Below, piece after piece: positions 56,319 to 64,000 of a DNA stretch of 64,000 nt. Source of the DNA: Pseudoalteromonas sp. (lineage in GTDB: Bacteria > Pseudomonadota > Gammaproteobacteria > Enterobacterales > Alteromonadaceae); contig NZ_JAGYIU010000003.1 of NCBI RefSeq assembly GCF_018402495.1, positions 434,001 to 498,000 on the forward strand, read 5' to 3'. How positions within the stretch are numbered: the stretch's first letter is position 1; the number at the start of each line of letters is the position of its first letter. The notes below the pieces were generated by a model. That model was given only the letters and a program-made list of their open reading frames with translations, was not told the origin of the DNA and ran no database searches. Position numbers and translations under genes: made by a program.

Positions 56319-57194
56319 ATGGATGATTTTTTAAACCAAGGTTTAAGCCTTTTAGTTATTGTTGGTAGTGTTTACTCATTACTTGGCATTTTGTTTTTTC
56401 GTATTTGGTCACATCAACGCAGTGCTAAACTTCCTATCGAACGTCATAAATTAAAACGTGTTGCCGCTCAAACTCTAAGTGAACAAGTCAATGATAATAT
56501 TGTTGATGTTATAGGTTTAATTTTCTTGTCTGCTTTAATTGTTACAATGCCTTTTGCTATCAAAGGGATTGCTGAAGTTTTTGCTAGCGGCAAGTTTAAT
56601 TACTTCTTAATTATTATGATCATGTTGGGTTTAGCCTATGTAGCAAGAAAGCTGTGGTTTAAATCAAATCACTTAATAAAACTAAAGCTTGGGCGTGATG
56701 CTGAACTTGCTGTTGCCTCTGAACTTATAGAGTTACAGTCACACGGATACCAAGTATTTCATGATATACAAGCTGATGGTTTTAACATTGATCACTTAGT
56801 CGTGGGGCCAAATGGTATTTTTGCTATTGAGACCAAGGGTAGGCACAAGCGAATAAAAGACGATACAAATTACAAAGTTAAATTTGAGAATAATCATTTA
56901 GCATTTCCCTCTTGGTTTGAAAGTAAGCCGTTAGAGCAAACTCAAAATCAAGCAAACTGGGTGAACAAATGGCTATATGAAGCAACGGGTTTTAACACTC
57001 AAGTTTTCCCTGTTTTGTGCTTTCCTGGTTGGTTTGTTGAACTAAAGCAGCGCCCACTGTTTCCAATTGTTTCGCATAAACAAATAGTGAAAACGATTCT
57101 TTCGATGCGACAAGTAAATTTAAACCAAGAGCAGCAACGTGCGATTTGTTATCAAGTGGTTCAGCGTTCACTGCATGAAAGTAAAGCAATTTAA
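56319..57194 (+). CDS. Membrane protein with NERD (nuclease-related) domain
   Basis: A protein of about 291 residues with two or three N-terminal transmembrane segments (about 7-27, 66-86, 95-110) and a cytoplasmic NERD domain: LGRDAELAVASEL, VFHDIQADGFNIDHLVVGPNGIFAIETKGR. The D-H-L-V plus E-x-K pattern resembles an endonuclease-like fold; activity is not proven for the family. Start ATG at 56319 has AGGA seven bases ahead; the frame is open seven codons further up. Confidence 0.83.
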   Translation: MDDFLNQGLSLLVIVGSVYSLLGILFFRIWSHQRSAKLPIERHKLKRVAAQTLSEQVNDNIVDVIGLIFLSALIVTMPFAIKGIAEVFASGKFNYFLIIMIMLGLAYVARKLWFKSNHLIKLKLGRDAELAVASELIELQSHGYQVFHDIQADGFNIDHLVVGPNGIFAIETKGRHKRIKDDTNYKVKFENNHLAFPSWFESKPLEQTQNQANWVNKWLYEATGFNTQVFPVLCFPGWFVELKQRPLFPIVSHKQIVKTILSMRQVNLNQEQQRAICYQVVQRSLHESKAI

Positions 57195-57310
57195 AAGCTA
57201 AATAGTTTAAGCCTGTAAGTTACGTATGTAATTATTAAAATAATAGCCTTGAAATGTTACTTAAAATCAATATGATGAGCACAAAGTTAGAATATGGAAG
57301 TTCCAGTCAG

Positions 57311-57757
57311 ATGGTAGCCTTTTTTAAAAAAAAGAATAATACACCAGAGCCACTAAATATTATTTGTCCTGCGTGCACAGAAGAAAATACACTTGAGTAT
57401 GGAGCACATATAAACTGTAATAAATGCGAAAAAACATTTGCTGGCCATACTTATAAACGTTTTAAAAAGCCGTTACTTTCGGTTAAAGCAGCTTTATTTA
57501 TAGGGGCTGTAGGAGCATATAAGGTAGATAAAGAATTTTTAGAACCTAAGCGATACTCTACAGGGGCAATTGTAGAAATAGTAAGCTTTTGTGCAAGCTC
57601 AGACACAATTTTTAGTAAAGCTTCGCAGAGGGTTACTGCTAAAGCTTGTATATGTGCTTTAGACGAAACGATGAGAGAAGTACCCGAGTCAGAACTAGCT
57701 TCAAACGCTAAGTTATTTCAGACCTCTTTTGTGAATAATTTAAAACAATGTAGATAG
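57311..57757 (+). CDS. Zinc-ribbon hypothetical protein
   Basis: About 148 residues. Near the N-terminus two CxxC pairs, IICPACTEEN and INCNKCEKTF, form a zinc ribbon. A hydrophobic stretch follows (VKAALFIGAVGAY), then a region beginning STGAIVEIVSFCASSDTIFSKA that I do not recognise. The start is uncertain: ATG at 57311 (MVAFFKKK) is favoured by analogy; ATGs at 57275, 57272 and 57254 are in frame. Function unknown. Confidence 0.55.
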   Translation: MVAFFKKKNNTPEPLNIICPACTEENTLEYGAHINCNKCEKTFAGHTYKRFKKPLLSVKAALFIGAVGAYKVDKEFLEPKRYSTGAIVEIVSFCASSDTIFSKASQRVTAKACICALDETMREVPESELASNAKLFQTSFVNNLKQCR

Positions 57758-57786
57758 CGATACTTGCGTATCGCTATCCGTTCACT

Positions 57787-58002
57787 TTATTTTGACTTGG
57801 GTGCGTTGTTACCTCGCCCTTTTCCTGATGGCTTACCTGTTTTGCTAGGGCCATTAGGTGGAGCTGGACGTGGGCTTTGCTGGTTACCTGCAGCAGCTCT
57901 TTGAGCTCGAGCAGCAAAGCTGCCCTTTTCAACTAAGCCGTTGTTAGCTTTTGCTTCTGCTGCTTGGATTCGTGCAGCGGCACTTTGATTCATATTTTTC
58001 AT
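57787..58002 (-). CDS. Small SMP-like (seed-maturation-protein motif) protein
   Basis: A 71-residue basic, disordered protein. Its first half (SAAARIQAAEAKANNGLVEKGSFAARAQRAA) matches the pattern of the SMP motif (AAxRIQxAEA...GxxxKGxFAAxAQxAA) known from plant late-embryogenesis proteins and scattered bacterial proteins. The second half is Pro/Gly/Lys-rich. GGAAAAT precedes the ATG. The bacterial function is unknown; stress protection is a guess. Confidence 0.6.
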   Translation of the reverse strand: MKNMNQSAAARIQAAEAKANNGLVEKGSFAARAQRAAAGNQQSPRPAPPNGPSKTGKPSGKGRGNNAPKSK

Positions 58003-58092
58003 GATATTTTCCTTATTTAACTTAAATGTAAGCTCTCCGCTTTGAGAGCAAAATCATCTTAAATAGGGTGCTGGGACAAATTGGGACAGAAA

Positions 58093-58446
58093 ATGGAAAA
58101 ACACGAAGAATTACAAAAAAAAATTAAATTTATTATAAATGAGCTTGGTTTAACTCAAATTGAAATGGCAAAGCGAGTTTATTGTGAGCGTTTTGAAGAT
58201 GACGACTCTGAAGAAATACGTAAATTTACAGAAACATTTCGCCAAAATTTAAAGCGAAAAGCAAAGGCAGAATTACTTGAGAGCTATTTAGCTAATATCG
58301 CAAATCTACGTGAATTTAAGAATTCAGATTTAGCTTTTTCTAATCCTTTAGATCTTGGTTTTATACCTTTAGATGTTAAAAGAGCACTGCAAGAACTATC
58401 TAAGGAACTAGTAAATAATATAGATTCAGAGAGTAGTAAGCTTTAG
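58093..58446 (+). CDS. Hypothetical protein with possible HTH
   Basis: A 117-residue acidic protein. ELGLTQIEMAKRVYCE in the first 30 residues resembles an XRE-type helix-turn-helix entry, but the following segment (EDDDSEEIRKFTETFRQNLKRKAK) does not complete a standard one. The start ATG at 58093 follows GGGACAGAAA; a TTG four codons earlier is in frame. Divergent from the SMP-like gene, with a GCTCTC / GAGAGC hairpin between them. Function not assigned. Confidence 0.5.
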   Translation: MEKHEELQKKIKFIINELGLTQIEMAKRVYCERFEDDDSEEIRKFTETFRQNLKRKAKAELLESYLANIANLREFKNSDLAFSNPLDLGFIPLDVKRALQELSKELVNNIDSESSKL

Positions 58447-58554
58447 CCTGACAAGTTACGCGACGCGAGTAAGTGGAAGCATGGATGCTGACAGTAACCC
58501 AGTTTCATGGATGAATTATTTGCAGCAGAGTCAACCTTAAAAATCGTTCGCCCC

Positions 58555-58738
58555 TTGGTTGCCGTCGCCAACGCGACATGTATTCATAAAGGCGTCGAGC
58601 ATCGAGCGTCGAGTTGCGAGAAGCGGGCTTCGAGCTATTTAAAGCGGCGCTTTTCGCGTCAGCAAGGTGTGTGTTTAGGGGATAATTTTTTACGTTGGTG
58701 GAAATTTATTGCTTTGACGCGCTAAAGCACGACCTACA
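58555..58738 (+). repeat. 184-bp direct repeat, copy 2
   Basis: Gap-free partner of 54095-54278. Its first 25 bp are the 3' end of the structured repeat (a fifth, truncated copy, 58551-58579), and its middle holds GCNTCGA heptads. A 72-codon open frame here is a by-product of the repeat. Confidence 0.88.
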
Positions 58739-58794
58739 ATAAATCCGGATGTCAATCATACCCGCAGGCGGGAGTTTACCTCGTGCGTTTAACT

Positions 58795-58949
58795 TAAAAA
58801 ACAATTTTTGCACCACAGAGGTTCCCGAGGCGCTTTGCGCTGCACCGAGGTGGATTAATATTTTTTAAGCATTTCTCTGTGAGCTCTGTGTCCTCGGTGG
58901 TAAATATTTATTTAGGCTTAATCTGACGCGATATAAAACCGCTGCTACA
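58795..58949 (+). repeat. 155-bp dispersed repeat, copy 2
   Basis: Same orientation as 31096-31250, with a shared continuation (TGAATAAATCACTTAAAA near 59008 and 59150). The 58739-59303 gap is made of repeat pieces and holds no gene. Confidence 0.78.
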
Positions 58950-59049
58950 GATCTATATTTGGCTTTTTATTTCCTCTAAAAGCGCAGCGTCTCATAACCT
59001 CTTTGTGAATAAATCACTTAAAAACTATTTGAACACAGAGAAGACAACG

Positions 59050-59112
59050 GGCTTCGAGCGACGAGTAGCGAGCTTTACAAACAGCCTGATATCAGCCCTG
59101 AACCTAGAGCCT
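59050..59112. repeat. Bipartite heptad array (right-hand copy)
   Basis: GGCTTCG, AGCGACG, AGTAGCG, AGCTTTA; spacer CAAACAG; then degenerate CCT-type heptads (CCTGATA, TGAACCT, AGAGCCT). A further right-arm piece (GTAGCTCGTAGCCCGAAACC) is at 59240-59272. Confidence 0.65.
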
Positions 59113-59303
59113 ACTCTATTTAGCGCAGCGTCTCTTAATCTCTGTGGTGAATAAATCACTTAAAACATGTTTGCACAAAGAGAAGACAATGAGGGTAAAT
59201 GAGAAAATATAAAAACAGGGGTTAGGTTTTACCATCCCCCCGTAGCTCGTAGCCCGAAACCCGCGATCCAAACATAAAACGCGCAGCATAAAGCCCCGCC
59301 AGG

Positions 59304-60152
59304 TTAGTCGGCTAAGGCGCTATGTCTAGGCTGATAAGCGCCGTTATTTAAGGCGTCAAAATAGGTTTGGTAGCGGCCTGTTTGTTTAAATTTTTCTAGT
59401 TGTTGATTGAATATTGAGCGTAATTGTTCGCTATTTTTGTTGTTCTTTGGAAATAACAAAAAGCTTTGATTTATTAATAATGGCTTTGAATGATGGTTTA
59501 TAGAATCTACAAGCTTGGGTAATTTACTGGTTAAGGTGAAATAGCCTACACTTTGCTCTTCGGCAAAGGCATCAATACGGCCCATGGCTAAGCGCTTAAA
59601 ATTTTGCTCTGTTGTACTAACGCGTGACATGTCGAATACACCTTCTTTTTCGGCTTTATCAAATTCTTTGCCGTAGCTGTAGGCAAGGCCGCCGCCGAGT
59701 AATAAACCTTTTAAATCTTTAATTGATTGCCAATCAAACGGGTGTTGCTTGTGATAAAAAAATACAAAGCGCTCATTGAGCACCGGATCGCTGTATAGAT
59801 AGTCGTCGGTGCGCTGTGGTTCAAACATCCACACGGCAGTGGCTGCGTATTTGTCATTTATGGTGTCGTGGTAAGCGCGTGGCCAAGGTAAAAAGGTAAA
59901 GTTAACCTTGATGTTGGCTTGTGCAAATATATCGGTTATTAGGTGTGCAACTACGCCTTGGTGAGGAAGATCTTTACTTAAAAATGGGGGCCATTCACCG
60001 GCACTCATATTGATAGAGGTGGTGATAGTGTGGTTTTTATTTTCAAGATGAATTGTGTCTATTGCGTAGGTGTAATTACTTAACAAGGTCATCAGCAATA
60101 AAGAGGCGGTATAAATAAGGTATCTTGGTTTGGCTGATAACATAACATTCAT
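59304..60152 (-). CDS. Periplasmic substrate-binding protein, SBP_bac_3-like (orphan)
   Basis: A 282-residue exported solute-binding protein. Signal peptide about residues 1-30 (ending NYTYA), then SINMSAGEWPPFLSKDLPHQGVVAHLITDIFAQANIKVNFTFLPWPRAY, the first lobe of the amino-acid-type binding fold, and GRIDAFAEEQSVGYF in the second lobe. No transporter genes are adjacent. It resembles the 20273 protein in plan, although the two are not close paralogues by eye. AAGGA lies 13 bases before the ATG. Confidence 0.78.
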   Translation of the reverse strand: MNVMLSAKPRYLIYTASLLLMTLLSNYTYAIDTIHLENKNHTITTSINMSAGEWPPFLSKDLPHQGVVAHLITDIFAQANIKVNFTFLPWPRAYHDTINDKYAATAVWMFEPQRTDDYLYSDPVLNERFVFFYHKQHPFDWQSIKDLKGLLLGGGLAYSYGKEFDKAEKEGVFDMSRVSTTEQNFKRLAMGRIDAFAEEQSVGYFTLTSKLPKLVDSINHHSKPLLINQSFLLFPKNNKNSEQLRSIFNQQLEKFKQTGRYQTYFDALNNGAYQPRHSALAD

Positions 60153-60322
60153 GTGTATAGGTTTTTCCTTACTATAGCTTTTTCTGGTGTAAGTGGCTTT
60201 GAATATTGCTTAAATAATAAGCTATCTTAAAATGCAGCCACTGAATGTAAGCTTAAGAACATAACCATGGTCTGAAAACCTATTTCACTGTTCCTAATTT
60301 CACTATTTCTTATAGTACCTTG

Positions 60323-61780
60323 TTATTCTTTTGTTTGCATGTTTTTTGCGCGTTCTTCGGCATCTATTAGTGCTTGTGATTTTGGGGCACGTTGTTTTTT
60401 TTCTATTTTTGGTTTTTCGGGTGAGTTTGGATCCCAACTTTCATCAAGGGATAGGTTAGCAAATGGGTTGCTGCTTTGCTGTGCGTTGTCTGGTTTACTT
60501 GGCACTTTAGGCGCCGCTTTTACCTGCTCTGCTTCTAGGGATGTTTTTTTAGCCTTTAGCGGTACGTTAGGGTCGAAAGTACGTACCTCTGGCTCTTTAA
60601 AGTCGTGCTCAGTGATTGTGTTTTGTAATGGGTGCTGCTTTTTAGGTGGATGCAAATCTACCTTAGGTTGAGCGGGTGTAATGGGCTCAGGTGTAACCTG
60701 TGAAGAAGTTATAGGCGCTTTGTTTTTAACCGGTATAACCGGCTCGCTGGCTTGCTCAACCGGGTTGCGCTTTATTTTAGTTTGTTTGGCGTGAGGGTCA
60801 TAATCTCGTATTTGTGGTTCAGCAAATTCAGCTGCATTTTTTATCCGTTCTAAGGTTGCTTTAGCGGCCGCTTCAAACTCAGCCGTGTTAGGTTCCGGCT
60901 TTACTTTAACTGTGCCCATTTCGCTTGTATTTGATATTGTTGAAGGGCTTTCGGCTGCTGTGTTTGGCTGATCAGGGTGTGCTATAGGGTGGGCTGTTTT
61001 ATTGATATGACTTTGATTATTTTCTGTCTTTATTGGAGCGGATGCGTTTAAGGGCACACTGCTATTAGCCGATTGTTTATTTTGCTTAAGATTACGCAGG
61101 CGTATTAATACCGCAACCGTTATTAACACGACTAACAATAGTGCCACACTCGATAATACTAGCGCTCTAATGCTGGACTCTTTAGCTGTTGAAGAGGCAA
61201 TGACTGCTGATTGCTCACTGGCTTTTATAGTCATAGGTACAGCTGTTTGTGCTGGCTTAACAGTGGTTGTTTTTACCTCTGGTGACGTATTTTTCTCCGC
61301 TTTTGATAACACACTGGCTGGTGTTTTATTTGGTTGTTCATTTTTTACAGCAGAGGTGTTTTGTTCAACCACTGCTGTTGGGGTAACGTGTGATTCATCA
61401 GGCTTTGCCGTGGCTAATGCCGCAGTTGTATTATTTTTAGTTTGTTTGGTGTTTTCAGAGGCAATAGGTTGCTCAGTTTCAGAGGGCATAACTGAAATGG
61501 GTTTAGTTACTGGTGGATTAACAAACTCAGGCGGGGGTTGCTTAATAACAGGCTGCAATTTAGGTGCTGTCTGAGTGTTTACTGCTGGTGGGTTAGTGCA
61601 GTTTTTTTCAAAGTCGCGGGCGGCATTGCGGTATTTACGGCTGGCTTTGTTATGGCTGTGTTGCTGCATTTCTTGTTTTATAAGAATACACATGGCTTCG
61701 TTATAAGCGGTACTACTGGCACTATAAAACAAAGCCAAACAAAAAAGTAAGCAACTCAGTAACGGTTTCATAAAACTCAA
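60323..61780 (-). CDS. Proline-rich membrane protein, unknown
   Basis: A 485-residue protein with a signal peptide (about 1-25, SSTAYNE), a short Cys-containing segment (CILIKQEM ... EKNCTNPP), a long disordered Pro/Thr/Lys/Gln-rich region, one transmembrane helix at about 206-228 (ALVLSSVALLLVVLITVAVLIRL) and a charged cytoplasmic tail with two similar short motifs, EPQIRDYDPHA and EPEVRTFDPNV, near a third, DESWDPNSPE. The repeated (R)-x-(Y/F)DP motif may bind a partner. I do not recognise the family. Confidence 0.65.
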   Translation of the reverse strand: MSFMKPLLSCLLFCLALFYSASSTAYNEAMCILIKQEMQQHSHNKASRKYRNAARDFEKNCTNPPAVNTQTAPKLQPVIKQPPPEFVNPPVTKPISVMPSETEQPIASENTKQTKNNTTAALATAKPDESHVTPTAVVEQNTSAVKNEQPNKTPASVLSKAEKNTSPEVKTTTVKPAQTAVPMTIKASEQSAVIASSTAKESSIRALVLSSVALLLVVLITVAVLIRLRNLKQNKQSANSSVPLNASAPIKTENNQSHINKTAHPIAHPDQPNTAAESPSTISNTSEMGTVKVKPEPNTAEFEAAAKATLERIKNAAEFAEPQIRDYDPHAKQTKIKRNPVEQASEPVIPVKNKAPITSSQVTPEPITPAQPKVDLHPPKKQHPLQNTITEHDFKEPEVRTFDPNVPLKAKKTSLEAEQVKAAPKVPSKPDNAQQSSNPFANLSLDESWDPNSPEKPKIEKKQRAPKSQALIDAEERAKNMQTKE

Positions 61781-61839
61781 AAGCGATTAAACATCAATGC
61801 GCTAATTTTAAGCGTAAAGTGAAAAATTATCTAGAAGCG

Positions 61840-63303
61840 TTAGTCAATTACCATTAAACTTCGGTACTCGTCGTAAGCAAATTGGTCGGTCATACCGCTA
61901 ATGTAGTCTTGAATAAGCCTGCATCGATAATAAAATTCGTAGGCGGCAAAGTGGTCAGGCTCTTCTTGCATTGCATTTATGGCATGTTGGTAGCTACTTA
62001 AATGCTTTTTGGAGAGCTTTTTAACTAGTCTCGATTCTATTAATAAGCGGGTATCGCCATGCAGTGCGCGTTTAAAGTCATCGCTGCTCAATAGCAGTAA
62101 AGGTTTATAGCAATCGAGCAGGCCATTAATGATACGGTAGCCCTGCAGTTCGAGTTTTTCTACTTCTTTATGGGAAAATACATGCTCAAGCGCGACCTGT
62201 TTGAGTGCTTGGGTTACTGCATGCAAGTAGCTACGATCTTCTAATAATGCATGGTTAAAATCGCCATGATAAATTGGCTCTATATTTTGTATAAAGCGTT
62301 TTGCGCCATGGTTTACTAGCGGGTGCAGTAATGACACGCGTAAATAAATAAAAAATTCACTATTAAAATTAAAGGGCTGGGCTTGAGCGCGTTCAATGGC
62401 GTAGTTTATAGCGTCATCCACAAAGCTTTGGTGCTGGGTGTCGGTAATGGCTAAATTAATCAGTGCTTTATGATATTGCTTTTTCAGTTGCTCACATAAA
62501 TATTGAGTGCTTAATATGTCTTTTTCGACCGCGTCTTCTATATCGGCAAGGCAGTAAGAAATGTCGTCGGCGGCTTCCATAATGTAGCTTGCTGGGTGGC
62601 GGCAGTAGGGCTCTATTTTTAGTTCAGTTTGCAGGGCTTCTATAAAGTTTTTTTCGCTGTAGTAATACCCTACTTTTTTCATAATGTAGTTTTTATTTTG
62701 AGGGATATCTTGCTTGGCTAAGCTTGCAGGGCGAGTGTATTTTAAAATTGCTGCACTTTGGCTGTAGGTTAAATTAAGGCTAAGCAGTGAGTGAATAATG
62801 CGTATGCCTTGTGCGTTTCCTTCAAAGTGACAAATATCGTGAGCTAAGTGCTTAAAAATAATGCCAATACTGCTATGAGGCGTTTGGCAACGTGATGGTG
62901 TGATACTGGCTAAATTGGTATTAAACCAGTTATTTATTGCCGCTTCGCCAAAGTGACCAAATGGCGGGTTACCAATGTCGTGCATAAGGCAGGCCATTTC
63001 TACTAAGCTTTCTAGGGGGCGCTCTAATCCGTAGAGGCCATAGTCTTTTTGTTGCTGATAGTTTAAGTTAGCAAAAATGCGCTGCACTATAAACCGCCCA
63101 ACTTGTTGTACTTCAAGGGAATGGGTTAACCGAGAACGTACCGCTGCATTTCGCTCAAGGGGAAATACTTGGGTTTTTTGTTGCAGCCGACGAATGGCAG
63201 CACTGTTAATAATACGACCACGATCGCTTTCAAGCGCCATTTGTAAGTTAGCTGTAGTGCGCTGCATACGGGCAGGTGTAATCTTTGTTTTAAAGTCGAT
63301 CAT
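61840..63303 (-). CDS. dgt: Deoxyguanosinetriphosphate triphosphohydrolase (dGTPase)
   Basis: Hydrolyses dGTP to deoxyguanosine and triphosphate, limiting dNTP pools. The HD-domain metal site is visible as SRLTHSLEV, ACLMHDIGNPPFGHFGE and ADDISYCLADIEDA; RIINSAAIRRLQQKTQVFP at the start is the usual Dgt N-terminus. At 487 residues it is close to E. coli Dgt. AAGGACG precedes the ATG at 63303. It follows no visible operon partner; the next minus-strand gene is 60 bp downstream. Confidence 0.93.
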   Translation of the reverse strand: MIDFKTKITPARMQRTTANLQMALESDRGRIINSAAIRRLQQKTQVFPLERNAAVRSRLTHSLEVQQVGRFIVQRIFANLNYQQQKDYGLYGLERPLESLVEMACLMHDIGNPPFGHFGEAAINNWFNTNLASITPSRCQTPHSSIGIIFKHLAHDICHFEGNAQGIRIIHSLLSLNLTYSQSAAILKYTRPASLAKQDIPQNKNYIMKKVGYYYSEKNFIEALQTELKIEPYCRHPASYIMEAADDISYCLADIEDAVEKDILSTQYLCEQLKKQYHKALINLAITDTQHQSFVDDAINYAIERAQAQPFNFNSEFFIYLRVSLLHPLVNHGAKRFIQNIEPIYHGDFNHALLEDRSYLHAVTQALKQVALEHVFSHKEVEKLELQGYRIINGLLDCYKPLLLLSSDDFKRALHGDTRLLIESRLVKKLSKKHLSSYQHAINAMQEEPDHFAAYEFYYRCRLIQDYISGMTDQFAYDEYRSLMVID

Positions 63304-63468
63304 GGTCGTCCTTTTTGGTTTTTATAGTTAAATGTTAAGATTTCTCTAACAGCTTGTATATTATTAATTTTAATTATAATTTTCACTTCAAATTAAGCTG
63401 TCATTCATATAACCTGTTAATACACAACTATTCTTTTCAGGGAGTTAAAGCCTTTTGGCTGAGTGAGC

Positions 63469-64000
63469 ATGATGCGTCTTTCAACTTATATCAATATTTT
63501 ATCAGTCAGCATGTTAGCGATTTTTTTATCTGCATGTAATAGTACTCCTAAAACAGTTGCGACTGATCCTGTATCAGTTAAAGAGCAACAAGCCTTAAGT
63601 GCCCGAGCAGACGCTATGGCAGCACGTGGTTTTTACCAAACTCAGTTAGGTAACATTAACTATTTAAGCGAACGCCAATGCAGTAACTTTAATTTGCAAA
63701 GCCACCGTGGCTCAATTCGTTACCCCGAAAACTCTTTGAATGCGGTAATTGACGCCATTGATAATAATTTTGATGTAATAGAGATAGATGTACGCCTTAC
63801 CCGTGATGATGTATGGGTTGTTCATCATGATGCACGCACTGGTCGGGAAACCGGCACTGTGGATAATAAGCAACGTAAAATAGAGTCTATTCGATATGCT
63901 AAGGAATGGGGCTTTTTACGCCACAGAGATCAGCAAACGGGGCTGTTAACGGGCGATGTTCCTCCTTCATTTAAAGCGTTGGCCACTACATTTTCCCGTT
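63469..64000 (+). CDS. Glycerophosphodiester phosphodiesterase lipoprotein (cut by window edge)
   Basis: The visible 177 codons begin MMRLSTYINILSVSMLAIFLSACNS: a lipoprotein signal with lipobox LSAC. The GDPD catalytic start follows: LQSHRGSIRYPENSLNAVIDAI (HRG-x-PEN), then EIDVRLTRDDVWVVHHD, giving the E-x-D metal ligands and the second catalytic His. It hydrolyses glycerophosphodiesters to glycerol 3-phosphate at the membrane, probably in the periplasm. The C-terminal part is outside the window. GAG precedes the start; the second ATG is an equal alternative. Confidence 0.88.
   Translation, partial: MMRLSTYINILSVSMLAIFLSACNSTPKTVATDPVSVKEQQALSARADAMAARGFYQTQLGNINYLSERQCSNFNLQSHRGSIRYPENSLNAVIDAIDNNFDVIEIDVRLTRDDVWVVHHDARTGRETGTVDNKQRKIESIRYAKEWGFLRHRDQQTGLLTGDVPPSFKALATTFSR

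Noticed and set aside
58507..58725. 72-codon plus-strand open frame
   Set aside because: It lies in the truncated structured repeat and the 184-bp direct repeat, with no ribosome-binding site and no family pattern.
61170..61574. 134-codon plus-strand hydrophobic open frame opposite the proline-rich protein
   Set aside because: It is antisense to a gene with a consistent signal peptide and transmembrane segment; its hydrophobic look comes from reading Lys/Thr/Ala codons backwards.
63354..63539. 61-codon plus-strand open frame before the GDPD gene
   Set aside because: It overlaps the lipoprotein start in another frame; the GDPD frame has the clear lipobox and catalytic motifs.

Overview
The window looks like a chromosomal segment of a marine gammaproteobacterium of the Alteromonadales, most likely Pseudoalteromonas. 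The reasons are the AT-rich base use, the secreted M1 and S9 peptidases, the divergent glcB/aceA glyoxylate pair, the udk-nupC / deoB-deoD nucleoside cluster, and many dispersed intergenic repeats. The genus is inferred from protein resemblance only; no search was run.

Layout. 1-30.9 kb is mostly core genome: the start of sbcD, an M1 metallopeptidase operon, a HAD phosphatase whose 3' end was rewritten by a MITE that itself carries a decayed IS50/Tn5-like insertion sequence, a YebC-family gene, malate synthase G and isocitrate lyase, a secreted S9 peptidase, pxpA plus a GH3 (NagZ-like) enzyme, a diguanylate cyclase, a cold-shock gene, a periplasmic binding protein, nucleoside salvage genes, a second copy of the MITE, a TPR membrane protein and katG. 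31-37 kb holds an ABC-F ATPase, a UPF0149-like protein and a hipBA toxin-antitoxin pair, separated by arrays of 7-bp repeats. 37.2-53.4 kb is a DNA phosphorothioation defence locus. 53.5-58.7 kb is repeat-rich and carries an AbiE-type toxin-antitoxin pair, a NERD protein and small unknown genes. 59.3-64 kb returns to core-like genes: a binding protein, a proline-rich membrane protein, dGTPase and the start of a glycerophosphodiesterase lipoprotein.

The central system is the phosphorothioation locus. A cysteine desulfurase (SspA-like) stands alone on the plus strand. sspB-sspC-sspD (DUF4007 protein, large ATPase, PAPS-reductase-like) form a minus-strand operon with two identical 8-nt stop/start overlaps. 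A divergent four-gene operon follows: DEAD/DEAH helicase, GHKL ATPase, PLD-family nuclease (together resembling SspFGH) and a DUF262/DUF1524 protein (SspE-like). A minus-strand group then encodes a 54-aa HTH-like protein, a PD-(D/E)XK nuclease-like protein and a phosphorothioation-associated methyltransferase-like protein. The expected logic is that SspABCD puts sulfur into the DNA backbone of the host, while two separate effector modules act on phage DNA. The modification and both effector types are described in the literature; the extra nuclease, methyltransferase and HTH genes are the least explained part.

Three repeat families deserve attention. The first is a roughly 212-bp element (three full copies, two partial) whose predicted stems change on both sides at once between copies. 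The second is a family of bipartite heptad arrays (GG-type heptads, a short spacer, then CCT-type heptads). The third is a set of direct repeats that bracket the accessory region. A 17-bp palindromic motif, TGTAAAGGGGGTTTACA, occurs three times; two copies lie upstream of the two secreted peptidase genes.
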